Shown piece after piece: positions 1 through 7,603 of a DNA stretch of 14,101 bases. The notes under the pieces were generated by a model. The model was not told where the DNA came from, did not search any database, and worked only from the letters and a program-made list of their open reading frames with translations. Positions within the stretch are counted from its first letter, which is position 1. Every line of letters begins with the position of its first letter. A program made the translations under genes and the position numbers. The stretch comes from Desulfobacteraceae bacterium (GTDB taxonomy: Bacteria > Desulfobacterota > DSM-4660 > Desulfatiglandales > Desulfatiglandaceae). The DNA lies in NCBI GenBank assembly GCA_011042035.1, contig DQZA01000052.1, positions 1 through 14,101 of the forward strand, read 5' to 3'.

Positions 1-48
1 CTGACTGATCCAAGGTTTTCCATTTGCCAGGGATTTATGGCGAAAGGA

Positions 49-531
49 CTAGGCTGCAAACAGAGACTGGATGTCTGGATGCATGCGCAGGGTTTTCAAA
101 AATTGGTCAGTCCGCTTGGTGAGCCTGTTTCTGAGAATTTCCAGCGCCCCTTTCATCAGCTTATAACCAACTACAGGGTCTTTCTCCATTAAGCTAATAA
201 GTTTGTCTGCGGGAAGCGAGATTACTTCTGAAGGCTCCGAGCATATTGCCGAACTGGTGTATTTTGAACCCCTAAACAGAGAAGACCACCCGAAGCAATA
301 ACCGGGTTTTACCGATCCAAGAGAAATCATTATGTTTTCAGCTAGTTCCACCTCCAAAAGGACCTTACCTTTCAAAAGCATATAAAAGTGGTCGGCATCC
401 TGGCCCTGCTCGAAGATGGTTGCCTTTTCACTAAATATGGTTACGTTGCACAAGGGGCGCAGCTTTTCAAGTTCTGCGTCTTCAAGGGCCTGTACAAGGT
501 GGATTTTTCTTAGTTCATCAATGGATATCAT
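49..531 (-). CDS. Cyclic-nucleotide-binding-domain protein without DNA-binding domain
   Basis: A 160-residue soluble protein with one Crp/cNMP-type beta-barrel domain (about residues 8-125), recognisable from the pattern LRPLCNVTIFSEKATIFEQG, then FYMLLKGKVLLEV, then GYCFGWSSLF. After the barrel there is only a basic helical tail of about 35 residues, too short for the Crp helix-turn-helix, so it should not act as a classical transcription factor. In E. coli CRP the phosphate-binding cassette has a Glu (FGE) and an Arg (RSA). Here the matching stretch reads GWSSLFRGSKYTSSA, so by eye both ligand residues are replaced and cAMP binding is doubtful. The start is an ATG with a purine-rich GGGGGAAGAG upstream. 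It lies 35 bp after the third MrpD-like gene on the same strand and is probably the last gene of the antiporter operon visible here. Its role (sensor or regulatory subunit) is inference. Confidence 0.8.
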   Translation of the reverse strand: MISIDELRKIHLVQALEDAELEKLRPLCNVTIFSEKATIFEQGQDADHFYMLLKGKVLLEVELAENIMISLGSVKPGYCFGWSSLFRGSKYTSSAICSEPSEVISLPADKLISLMEKDPVVGYKLMKGALEILRNRLTKRTDQFLKTLRMHPDIQSLFAA

Positions 532-566
532 ATCAACTCTTCCCCCGGCTGAGACCCTTAGATGGT

Positions 567-2342
567 TTAACGGGTCAAGAAAAAAAGAACGCTTATAAAT
601 AGTGCGGCTAGTCCTGCTCCCAGACCAATCGGGAGTGTTCCCTTCATGATGTCATTATATAACTTGGTTTTTTTCATTTCCAATCTTTTTCCCCTGGTCC
701 CTGTTAGCATCCAATATGTTACCATGAATAAAAGTGCGGCTCTTGCAAGGCCATCTTTTCCCACCTGATTTAAAACCGGCAGAATACCCCTTGACAAAAC
801 CCCGCCCGAGCAGTTCCGTAAGGTGTCAAAAAACCATATAACACAACGCACGAAGAGGGCGCTTCCTTTTCGGTAAACCCAGTCGAAATCGAGATTTATA
901 GCCCTTATTTCGGAAGGGTAAATGCCTGACAGAATAAGCAGTGTGAATGCCAGAGAGGAGAAGAAAAGTAACTGGGTTTGCCCGAGGACATGGGAAGTAG
1001 TATAAGGGGTGTAGTTTACGGGATAAGGCAACAGGCTGTACAAGGGCCCAGGTACTGAGCCAATGAAAACACAAAGGCCAGCGGTGATTCCCATGGCCAG
1101 AAGCATATTCCAGGGAGCCTCTTTTGTCCTTATGCCAGGGTCATGGGAGAAAAAGGCGAAAAATGGAATTTTTATTCCTGCATGATGAAATACTCCTGCC
1201 GAGGCAAATAAAAGCATAAACCAAATTAGCCTCATATTTCCATCGGCTGCGGCCTCCATTACCATAGACTTGCTCACGAATCCGCTGAACAGCGGAAAGG
1301 CGGAAATAGATGCTGCACCTACCATGCAGAATATACAAGTGAGAGGCATGGTCTTGTAAAGCCCACCGAGATCTGTGGCATTAACCCGTCCCGTTCTATA
1401 CATAACAGCACCGATGGACATGAACAGCAATGCCTTAAACAGGATATCATTGAAGGCGTGTGAGACCGCACCATTGATGGCAAGCTCAGTGCCGATACCT
1501 ATACCACACACCATAAAGCCTACCTGATTTATCAGGCTGTAAGAGAGGACCCTCCGAAGATCATTCTCTATCACAGCATAAAAGATGGGGAAGCACGTCA
1601 TAACAGCGCCAATCCAGATCAGTATGCTCGTACCGGGGAATCCTCGTGCCAGGGCATAAACTGCCGTCTTTGTAGTGAATGCACTAAGAAATACGGCCCC
1701 GGGAATGGTGGCCTCTGGATATGAATCGGTGAGCCAAGGGTGCAGAAGAGGCCAGGCACAATTTAGACCGAAGCCTAAAAAAATGAGCAGCGAACCCAAA
1801 TCATTCAGTCCTATATAGGAAAAGGCTATTGAGCCTGTTTTTGTGACATGGATTACGATTCCTGCTAGAAGACATAAACCTCCGGCGGCGTGAACCAATA
1901 AATACCTGAATCCAGAGTAAATGGATTTAATAGTGCCTCTTGACCATATGAGAAAAACAGAACTAACAGTAAGCATTTCCCAGAAAAGGAAAAAGGAAAT
2001 GAGATCACCAGCAAAAACAGCACCCAGTGCACTACCAGCATAAACTAGGGCAGCTGAATGCTCCAGATCATTTTGTATATTAAGGGCATAGAGGAGGCCC
2101 AGAAATGAGATCAGATGGAAAATGTATCCGAAAAGCAGACTCAATCTGTCGAGCCTTGCCAATACTAGATGGTATCCCAAAAAATTTACAGCTAAGCTTT
2201 GTCCTGCATCCCAATATACGAGGTTTAAAAAGCTTAGGGCTGGTAATGCTAACAAGTAAAAAGACTTCCATTTGCCCCTGAACAATGGTACCAGCAAGCT
2301 ACCTAGAATGAGTATGGCTCCTGGAGGAAGACTACTTATCAT
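567..2342 (-). CDS. Third MrpD/NuoL-like proton-conducting antiporter subunit
   Basis: A 591-residue polytopic membrane protein of the proton-conducting transporter family (Proton_antipo_M; NuoL/M/N, MrpA/MrpD, MbhH). Visible family marks are the TM5-type glutamate in FWEMLT (E122), the LLHPWLTDSYPEAT segment (H201), the FTTKTAVYAL segment (K225), and H295 plus K303 in SHAFNDILFKALLF. The TM7 lysine that lies nine residues before the Trp of the 'H-x-W' motif in NuoL is N194 here (FGLNCAWPLLHPW). The C-terminal 130 residues are longer than in the other two paralogues. They include the INLDFDWVYRKG loop seen in long MrpD-like proteins and end with more helices. It overlaps the preceding 87-aa gene by 11 bp, with an AGGAGA ribosome site before its ATG. 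Likely an integral part of a Mrp-like complex; whether it carries Na+ or H+ cannot be told. Confidence 0.88.
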   Translation of the reverse strand: MISSLPPGAILILGSLLVPLFRGKWKSFYLLALPALSFLNLVYWDAGQSLAVNFLGYHLVLARLDRLSLLFGYIFHLISFLGLLYALNIQNDLEHSAALVYAGSALGAVFAGDLISFFLFWEMLTVSSVFLIWSRGTIKSIYSGFRYLLVHAAGGLCLLAGIVIHVTKTGSIAFSYIGLNDLGSLLIFLGFGLNCAWPLLHPWLTDSYPEATIPGAVFLSAFTTKTAVYALARGFPGTSILIWIGAVMTCFPIFYAVIENDLRRVLSYSLINQVGFMVCGIGIGTELAINGAVSHAFNDILFKALLFMSIGAVMYRTGRVNATDLGGLYKTMPLTCIFCMVGAASISAFPLFSGFVSKSMVMEAAADGNMRLIWFMLLFASAGVFHHAGIKIPFFAFFSHDPGIRTKEAPWNMLLAMGITAGLCVFIGSVPGPLYSLLPYPVNYTPYTTSHVLGQTQLLFFSSLAFTLLILSGIYPSEIRAINLDFDWVYRKGSALFVRCVIWFFDTLRNCSGGVLSRGILPVLNQVGKDGLARAALLFMVTYWMLTGTRGKRLEMKKTKLYNDIMKGTLPIGLGAGLAALFISVLFFLTR

Positions 2343-2595
2343 AGTAGTTTTCTCTCCTTTTTACCATGGGACGTAATATATACTTTGCGGCCAGCACCAA
2401 GGCAACGCACGCTACGAATCCAAAAACAGCATAAAATTCAGGCCACCGCTCCCACCCGAAAATGGCGTGCTTGTGGAGAAAAAAGTCCAGGACGAGTAAA
2501 AGTAGAAGACAAGAATAATAAATACGGAAAAGGAGCTTCACGTTTCTGGGGTTATCAAAAAGATAGTGCTTTTCCTTATTGGTCGGTTTTGCCAT
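2332..2595 (-). CDS. Small two-helix membrane protein of Mrp-like clusters
   Basis: An 87-residue protein beginning MAKPTNKEKHYLFDNPRNVK. I chose the ATG at 2595 because GGGGGAGG lies 5 bases upstream; a TTG at 2619 and an ATG at 2610 are in frame, but both would put that ribosome site inside the gene. Two hydrophobic segments are visible: about residues 20-40 (LLFRIYYSCLLLLLVLDFFL) and about 52-72 (FYAVFGFVACVALVLAAK). A basic/acidic tail ending RRENYYDK follows. I recall similar short proteins with DNPRNVK and GFVACV-type motifs next to MrpD-like genes in other bacteria, but no function is known to me. It sits 20 bp after the 45-aa gene and overlaps the third MrpD-like gene by 11 bp. Probably an accessory or assembly subunit of the antiporter complex. 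Confidence 0.78.
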   Translation of the reverse strand: MAKPTNKEKHYLFDNPRNVKLLFRIYYSCLLLLLVLDFFLHKHAIFGWERWPEFYAVFGFVACVALVLAAKYILRPMVKRRENYYDK

Positions 2596-2615
2596 CACTG
2601 CCTCCCCCATGGTTC

Positions 2616-2753
2616 TCAAAGGGTTTCAATTAAGATTAGAAGGAGATAAAGAGCTGAAACCGTTATTGCTATATAAAATACCCTTTTGTATCCAGGCGTC
2701 TCCTCGTGCTTCAGTTCATCTATTGTTTGTGTGTCAAGATTTTCTTGCGGCAT
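2616..2753 (-). CDS. 45-residue single-helix membrane protein, easily missed
   Basis: A short frame between the second MrpD-like gene and the 87-aa gene encodes 45 residues: a polar N-terminus (MPQENLDTQTIDELKHEET), a linker PGYKRV, then one strongly hydrophobic helix (FYIAITVSALYLLLILI) and a short tail ETL. The ATG at 2753 lies 2 bp after the stop of the upstream gene, and GGAG is about 9 bases upstream within that gene's last codons. This is the usual spacing for a translationally coupled operon gene. Without it, 136 bp of an otherwise gapless operon would be empty. The topology predicted from charge is N-in with one pass. The function is unknown; it is probably a small accessory subunit, comparable in type (not sequence) to the tiny subunits of oxidases and antiporters. 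Confidence 0.7.
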   Translation of the reverse strand: MPQENLDTQTIDELKHEETPGYKRVFYIAITVSALYLLLILIETL

Positions 2754-2755
2754 CG

Positions 2756-4240
2756 CTATACTCCTGCTCCTATTATACATTTGAGAGCGTGTGAGATAAG
2801 CTCATAAAATGGCTGAGGGTAAAACAGAAATATTATGGAAAAAATCGCTGTTAGGCAGAGGGGTATCAAACAGCACAACGGAGCTTCTTTCACTCCAGCA
2901 ACAGCACTTTCAGTCTTGAAGAAAAAGGCCTTATACACCACTGGCATGAAATAGCCGGCGTTTAACAGGGAACTAACCAAAAGCACAACAAGAACAAGAG
3001 GCCTGTGGGCCTCGATACTGCCCAACACCAGATTCCATTTACTTAGAAAGCCACCACATGGAGGCAGCCCTATTATGCTGAGGGAAGCAATAAAAAAGGC
3101 TGCCATGGTAATGGGCATTTGCCTGCCAAGGCCCTTCATTTCGCTTATGTTTTTTTTGCCCGTTGCTACGAAGATCGCTCCCGCACAAAAAAAGAGCGTA
3201 ATTTTTCCAAATGCGTGCATGGGAATATGAATGAATGCTCCTGTTAGTCCCCTCTGGGAAAGTAATGATACTCCAAGCACGATGTATGAGAGCTGGGAAA
3301 TAGTTGAGTATGCGAGGAGCCGTTTGAGGTTATCTTGTGACAAGGCGATAAGAGAGCCGCACAGAATTGTGATACAAGCAAGGACAATCACCGGGGTCGT
3401 AAGAGATAAGGATTTTAAGAGATTTACGCCAAACACACCAGTGATGATTCTTATTATGACGAAGACTCCAACCTTCACCACTGCCACTGCATGCAAGAGT
3501 GCACTTACGGGCGTGGGGGCCACCATGGCCGCGGGAAGCCAGGCGTGCAAAGGCATGACAGCCGCTTTGGCAGCGCCAAAGACAAACATGATGAGTAGGA
3601 TCATCAGCACCTTCCTAGAGATACTTGCACCAAGGAAGCCCGAAGCAGAGAAAGTAAGAGTCCCCGCCAGGTGATAGGAGATAAGCATGGCAGGAAGGAA
3701 GAGTCCAATGGAACTCCCAAGTATGTATGCAAGGTACCTTCTTCCAGACGATCTCGCCTCTTCGTCTTGATGGTGAGTAACCAGAGGATAGGTAGCCAGC
3801 GAAAGTATTTCATAGAATATATAAAGGGTCAGCAAATTCGCGGAAAACGCAACCCCGATAGTAGCAGAAAGGGCAACGGCGAAAAAGCAGAAATAGCGGG
3901 TTTGGGAGTGTTCGCCTAGGCCTCGCATGTAGCCCACTGAATATATGGAAGTGAGGATCCAAAGGGATGAAGAGACTAAAGCAAATAGTAGGCCGAGGGT
4001 ATCAACTGTGAGCTGGAGCGGAACCCCTGGAATGATTTCAAAGATAGTGCAGGTTACTCGGCGGCCCGTCAATACAAGAGGGAGCATAGACACAATGATG
4101 AGAAATTTGGAGCCGGCAGCAGCAAATGTCCAAAACTCCCTCATAGCAGGCCTGCGAGAAAACCCCACTATGAGCGGTATGGCAAACAGTGAGGCAAGTA
4201 TTGCTAAAAGTGGGCGTATGCTATGTATTGTTTCCATCAC
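2756..4240 (-). CDS. mrpD: Second MrpD/NuoM-like proton-conducting antiporter subunit
   Basis: A 494-residue membrane protein of the Proton_antipo_M family with about 14 helices. The full set of conserved charged residues is visible: E144 in LYIFYEILSLATYP, K225 in FGAAKAAVMPLHAWLP (with H232), H250 and K256 in LLHAVAVVKVGVF, and H338, H342 and K346 in HIPMHAFGKITLFF. Of the three paralogues it is the closest to NuoL/NuoM, matching all NuoL key positions by eye. Near the C-terminus is LSIIGLPPCGGFLSKW, also typical. The start is a GTG at 4240 or the adjacent ATG at 4237. Either way it overlaps the stop of the upstream paralogue (GTGATG), so translation is probably coupled. It is 2 bp from the 45-aa gene. 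Assigned as an ion-translocating membrane subunit; the ion is unknown. Confidence 0.88.
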   Translation of the reverse strand: MMETIHSIRPLLAILASLFAIPLIVGFSRRPAMREFWTFAAAGSKFLIIVSMLPLVLTGRRVTCTIFEIIPGVPLQLTVDTLGLLFALVSSSLWILTSIYSVGYMRGLGEHSQTRYFCFFAVALSATIGVAFSANLLTLYIFYEILSLATYPLVTHHQDEEARSSGRRYLAYILGSSIGLFLPAMLISYHLAGTLTFSASGFLGASISRKVLMILLIMFVFGAAKAAVMPLHAWLPAAMVAPTPVSALLHAVAVVKVGVFVIIRIITGVFGVNLLKSLSLTTPVIVLACITILCGSLIALSQDNLKRLLAYSTISQLSYIVLGVSLLSQRGLTGAFIHIPMHAFGKITLFFCAGAIFVATGKKNISEMKGLGRQMPITMAAFFIASLSIIGLPPCGGFLSKWNLVLGSIEAHRPLVLVVLLVSSLLNAGYFMPVVYKAFFFKTESAVAGVKEAPLCCLIPLCLTAIFSIIFLFYPQPFYELISHALKCIIGAGV

Positions 4241-5736
4241 AGTAGCCCAGCAGATACTACTGGTTTAATAATTAGGGCTATTAAAGAACCACTGTAAATC
4301 CCGGTAAATATAAGGAGGATAGCTGTCAGCACCAATGGAATTAGAGTGACAAATGGTGTTTCGGCTATGGCTATGGAAGCCTCGCCTTCTGTGTGGACCG
4401 CATTAGTTTTCGGATACACAAAAAATGCCTCTTCGAATATTCTGAAAAAAAGGATTATGTTGATGAGACTACTCAACAATAATACTACTATGAATCCGTA
4501 ATGTCCTCCCTCAATAGCGCCTAATATGAGATACCACTTGCTAAAAAAACCGCATGTGGGCGGTATACCTATTATACTAAGCCCAGACACAACAAAAGTC
4601 GCCATAGTCACAGGGATCTTTTTGAACAGGCCTGAAAAATTTTCAATTTGATAACCCTTTGTGCTGCGGGCTATGGCCCCCAGCGAAAGAAACACACAGA
4701 ATGTCATAAGTACATCATTTATGATATGGAGAACCGCACCTGACATGGCCGTTGCATTGCCTATCCACGCTCCCCCTACGATATACCCTATTTCTGAAAC
4801 GATTATATATGTGAGCATACGCCGCACATCCCTTTGAGCCAGCGCCATTAGGGCGCCCATGACTATGGCAAGGCATGCCAACCATACCACAGCATTGCTT
4901 GCGGCGATGGAAGAAAACACAAACTTGGGTGAGAATACTGAGATCATGAGTCGTATCATTACATATGCCATTACCTTGGTCATGAGAGGGGCAATCAGGC
5001 TTGCAGCAGGGGAGGGAACATATGTATATGCATTTGGCAGCCAGGAATGGAGGGGGAAAAAACCCATCTTTATCATCACGCCAACCAGGCAGAATATAAA
5101 GGCCACCACTATGGCACTGCTATGGTACAGGGGAGGGAGTAAGGCATGGACGTCCGCCATATTTAAGGAGCCGGTCATAATATAGATGTAGCCCACGCCT
5201 AATAGGTAAAAGCATGCTCCTATGGTGCCCATGAATACATAATTGAGGCTGGAAAGGGGGGCCCTTGCTGGATCTCCCATGGCGATCAGGGAATAACCCG
5301 TTATGGAGGCAATCTCCAGAAGCACATAAAGGTTAAACAGGTCTCCTGTGGCCACTATTCCTAGTAGCCCCACCACAAAGAGGAGATAGAGGGCATAAAA
5401 GGCACCCCTTCGGTCCGAAAACCTGGTTTCTATTTCCTTGCTTGTGGCTATGAGGTTAACAAGGGCTACTGTGGTGACTGCAACCAGCACAATGGCGTTT
5501 ATTGGGTCCAGTTCATAGGCGATTCCCCAAGGCGGGTCCCATCCACCAAGATGATAGGAGATATGCCCATTGATGAGGACCTTCTTCAGGAGGGCAACCG
5601 AGATTGCGAAGGGGATGGTGAGTCCCAGTAAGGCCATAAACAGACATGATCTCTTATGAAGCCAGCTACAGCCGTAAATAACAAAGGCCGCGAGCAATGG
5701 GACGGTAACAAGAAGGGCTGGGTAATTCCCGGTCAT
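4237..5736 (-). CDS. mrpD: First MrpD-like antiporter subunit
   Basis: A 499-residue polytopic membrane protein, the length expected for MrpD/MbhH. Visible marks are E141 in LYVLLEIASITGYSL, K223 and H230 in IKMGFFPLHSWLPNAYTYVPSP, K254 in LIAPLMTKVMAYVMIR, and LSIIGIPPTCGFFSKW toward the C-terminus. The HSWLPNAYTYVPSP stretch is the MrpD type. In the later helix where NuoL has K342, this protein reads LHIINDVLMTFCVFL, giving H337, D341 and T345, so the lysine is absent by eye. It overlaps mrpC by 4 bp (ATGA) and the next MrpD-like gene by 4 bp or less. Its position directly after mrpC makes it the canonical MrpD of this cluster. Expected role: cation/H+ exchange across the inner membrane as part of the multi-subunit complex. 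Confidence 0.9.
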   Translation of the reverse strand: MTGNYPALLVTVPLLAAFVIYGCSWLHKRSCLFMALLGLTIPFAISVALLKKVLINGHISYHLGGWDPPWGIAYELDPINAIVLVAVTTVALVNLIATSKEIETRFSDRRGAFYALYLLFVVGLLGIVATGDLFNLYVLLEIASITGYSLIAMGDPARAPLSSLNYVFMGTIGACFYLLGVGYIYIMTGSLNMADVHALLPPLYHSSAIVVAFIFCLVGVMIKMGFFPLHSWLPNAYTYVPSPAASLIAPLMTKVMAYVMIRLMISVFSPKFVFSSIAASNAVVWLACLAIVMGALMALAQRDVRRMLTYIIVSEIGYIVGGAWIGNATAMSGAVLHIINDVLMTFCVFLSLGAIARSTKGYQIENFSGLFKKIPVTMATFVVSGLSIIGIPPTCGFFSKWYLILGAIEGGHYGFIVVLLLSSLINIILFFRIFEEAFFVYPKTNAVHTEGEASIAIAETPFVTLIPLVLTAILLIFTGIYSGSLIALIIKPVVSAGLL

Positions 5737-6128
5737 GATTCCCTAATTCTCGTCAGGAGCTCATCTTCTTCAAGAGTCTTATAGCGCTGATAAATCTTTA
5801 TAGCCAGAGCCAGAGCTACGCCGAATGTGGACACGGAAACGACGATTGCCGTAAGCATAAGAACATGGGGAAGAGGGTTCACATAACGTGTCGGATTTAT
5901 GGCATGCTCGCCCCCACCCGCTATATGTTCGACAATGGGTATTGTGCCACCTCTCTTTGATCCGATTGACACATAAAATAGGATAATTGCGGTTTGAAAT
6001 ATATTCATCCCCACCAGTTTCTTGATGAGATTGTTTTTGGCAATCATAGCATATAGGCCTATCATCATGAGTATGATGTAAAGCCAGAAATTGTACTTGG
6101 CCACTAGATGCGTCAGCAAAAAATCCAT
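5733..6128 (-). CDS. mrpC: Mrp antiporter subunit C (NuoK-like)
   Basis: A 131-residue, three-helix protein of the MrpC/MnhC/NuoK family. Helices lie at about residues 14-31, 37-56 and 88-112. Family motifs are KKLVGMNIFQTAIILFYVS and NPLPHVLMLTAIVVSVSTFG, the latter being the most diagnostic MrpC stretch. It also has the usual loop carrying a Gly-rich HIAGGGEHAINPTRYVNP segment. The ATG is preceded by AGAGGGGAATAA, which supplies a ribosome site. It starts 56 bp after the MbhE-MrpB fusion, the second-largest gap inside the antiporter block, and overlaps the first MrpD-like gene by 4 bp. In the family, MrpC packs beside MrpD and forms part of the ion path. Confidence 0.92.
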   Translation of the reverse strand: MDFLLTHLVAKYNFWLYIILMMIGLYAMIAKNNLIKKLVGMNIFQTAIILFYVSIGSKRGGTIPIVEHIAGGGEHAINPTRYVNPLPHVLMLTAIVVSVSTFGVALALAIKIYQRYKTLEEDELLTRIRES

Positions 6129-6184
6129 TTATTCCCCTCTACGCCTCTATCACATCATTCCATTATTCCGTCCCTGTGCTTTCG

Positions 6185-7012
6185 TCACAGACCTTCATCA
6201 AACTTTCCTTCTGAGGCGACATTATTATATATGCATATCATCACGGCCATGACGGCTATTCCCACCCCTATTTCCACTGCCAGGATACCATGGGATCTGG
6301 CCATCACCTTGCCTACCGGAAGAATTTTGGCTAAGGCTCTATAATTCAGGAACTCGGCTCCCAGTATGGCGCAGAATGCCCCCACACCGGCGTAAATAAA
6401 GACGCCCAGGGCACTCATTATACCGTCAATCTTTTCTCCAAAGCGACGTACCGCCGTCCTGAGATTGAATGCAACGGCCAATACGATAATACTTGCGCCC
6501 AGTATGACACCCCCTTGGAATCCACCCCCCGGGCTGTGGTGCCCATGGGCTATGACGTAGAGTGCAAATAGCTGGATGAAAGGCACCAGAAAGCGAGATA
6601 CAGTGTTGATGATAAAGTCGTAGGGGGTCCAGATAGCGTCAATTTTCTCAAATTCTTTGGAGGTTGAAGGGATTTGCTTTTCCCCCTTGATATGAAGTGT
6701 GAGGCCGGTTGGGATATGGCGGTAATAGAGGTCCCTTTCTTCTGGTTCGAATTTACGAAGAAGCATGAAGCATGCCACTCCTGCGCAGAATATTACCGTT
6801 GTCTCAAACATGGTATCATATCCACGGTAATCTGCCAGAACAGCTGTCACCACGTTGGGAACGGCTGTTTCCTCCAGACTCTTTTCCAGATACCTCGGTG
6901 AAACATGGGTACTGGCAGGGGAGTTGGGATCACCCCAGGATGGGAAGTCCTTCGTGGCATACAACAGCAGGCCCCCGCTCAGGATCACTATCAATAAGGC
7001 CAGCCTTTTCAA
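6185..7012 (-). CDS. mrpB: MbhE-MrpB fusion antiporter subunit
   Basis: About 275 residues. I place the start at a TTG at 7012 (reading fKRLALLIVILSGG), because AGGAGG lies 8 bases upstream and the TTG overlaps the upstream stop as TTGA. The in-frame extension to 7135 reads through the DUF4040 gene in another frame as an Arg/Gly-rich shadow and is rejected. The N-terminal part (about 1-90) is MbhE-like: one helix, then VPNVVTAVLADYRGYDTMFE and a second helix. This is the region found near the MrpA C-terminus in classic Mrp. The C-terminal part (about 130-270) is MrpB/MnhB: FALYVIAHGHHSPGGGFQGG followed by membrane helices and a KVMARSHG segment. A charged linker of about 45 residues joins them. 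In Pyrococcus-type Mbh these are separate genes (MbhE, MbhF). Role: structural core of the antiporter complex. Confidence 0.87.
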   Translation of the reverse strand: MKRLALLIVILSGGLLLYATKDFPSWGDPNSPASTHVSPRYLEKSLEETAVPNVVTAVLADYRGYDTMFETTVIFCAGVACFMLLRKFEPEERDLYYRHIPTGLTLHIKGEKQIPSTSKEFEKIDAIWTPYDFIINTVSRFLVPFIQLFALYVIAHGHHSPGGGFQGGVILGASIIVLAVAFNLRTAVRRFGEKIDGIMSALGVFIYAGVGAFCAILGAEFLNYRALAKILPVGKVMARSHGILAVEIGVGIAVMAVMICIYNNVASEGKFDEGL

Positions 7013-7254
7013 TCCTTTGTCCTCCTGGTAGTCCTGAAAACGGCCGCAACAAAGAAGACGGTGCTCACGCCGGCCCCCACAGAGGCCTCTGTGAAGGCCA
7101 CGTCCACCGCGGCCATGATTGACCACAGCAAGCACATCATAAAGCTATATGCCCCAAAAAGGATGGCAGTGCCCAAAAGATCCTTTACTGATATTGCTGC
7201 TATTGCGCACACAATAACCAGGGTCAGTATGGCCAGGTCTAGTTGCCAAATCAT
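7009..7254 (-). CDS. MbhD-like DUF4040 subunit (detached MrpA C-terminal piece)
   Basis: An 81-residue, three-helix protein. The stretch AISVKDLLGTAILFGAYSFMMCLLW followed by AVDVAFTEASVGAGVSTVFF is the DUF4040/MbhD signature. In classic bacterial Mrp this domain lies inside the large MrpA; here it is a free gene, as in archaeal Mbh/Mbs and some anaerobe Mrp clusters. The acidic VAFTEASVG segment corresponds to the conserved glutamate region of NuoJ-like subunits. The ATG is 4 bp after the mrpG stop, and the gene's TGA overlaps the start of the MbhE-MrpB fusion. Its translation is therefore very probably coupled to its neighbours. Confidence 0.9.
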   Translation of the reverse strand: MIWQLDLAILTLVIVCAIAAISVKDLLGTAILFGAYSFMMCLLWSIMAAVDVAFTEASVGAGVSTVFFVAAVFRTTRRTKD

Positions 7255-7258
7255 TTTG

Positions 7259-7588
7259 TTACCCCCTAGGCATGCCTTTTTCCCACGGTCTCAACCCTGC
7301 CCTGACGCCAGCATCCATGATAGCGTGAGTGGCTGTTGGACTAGAAATGAACACAAACACCACAATAAGCATGATCTTTAAACTTGTTAGGGCGTTTGAG
7401 AGGGTTATCTCATGCAGATTAAAAATGGCCACAGATGTCATCATCAGAAGTGAGCCCAATGTATCAAGCTTCCCAGCGGGGTGTAGTCTGGTGTAAAAGT
7501 CGGGAAACCTCAGGATACCAATGCCCCCACCTGTAAAAAACACCAGGCCACAGAACATCAAGACCATAACAACACCGTTTAATACCAT
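7259..7588 (-). CDS. mrpG: Mrp antiporter subunit G
   Basis: A 109-residue protein of the MrpG/MnhG/PhaG family with three predicted helices (about residues 4-24, 43-60 and 66-85). The family motif GILRFPDFYTRLHPAGKLDTLG (shown here as its key residues R27, F28, P29, D30, R34, H36 and the following KLDTLG) is clear. Length is normal for the family. It follows mrpF by 15 bp and is 4 bp before the DUF4040 gene. The ATG start directly follows a G-rich stretch that can serve as the ribosome site. In solved Mrp complexes, E, F and G form a small-subunit patch at one end of the membrane domain. Confidence 0.92.
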   Translation of the reverse strand: MVLNGVVMVLMFCGLVFFTGGGIGILRFPDFYTRLHPAGKLDTLGSLLMMTSVAIFNLHEITLSNALTSLKIMLIVVFVFISSPTATHAIMDAGVRAGLRPWEKGMPRG

Positions 7589-7603
7589 CGACCCAAATCC
7601 CCC

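Noticed and set aside
1..48. Possible terminator or another gene end at the left edge
   Set aside because: Only a 4-bp stem could be drawn and no open frame can be judged in 48 bases.
3231..3674. 147-codon plus-strand open frame, and a similar one at 4859-5185
   Set aside because: Both lie antisense to clear MrpD-like genes, have no ribosome site or recognisable domain, and read as shadows of hydrophobic codons.
7013..7135. N-terminal extension of the MbhE-MrpB fusion (residues rich in Arg and Gly)
   Set aside because: It lies entirely over the DUF4040 gene in another frame, is unlike membrane protein sequence, and a TTG with AGGAGG at the right distance gives a better start at 7012.
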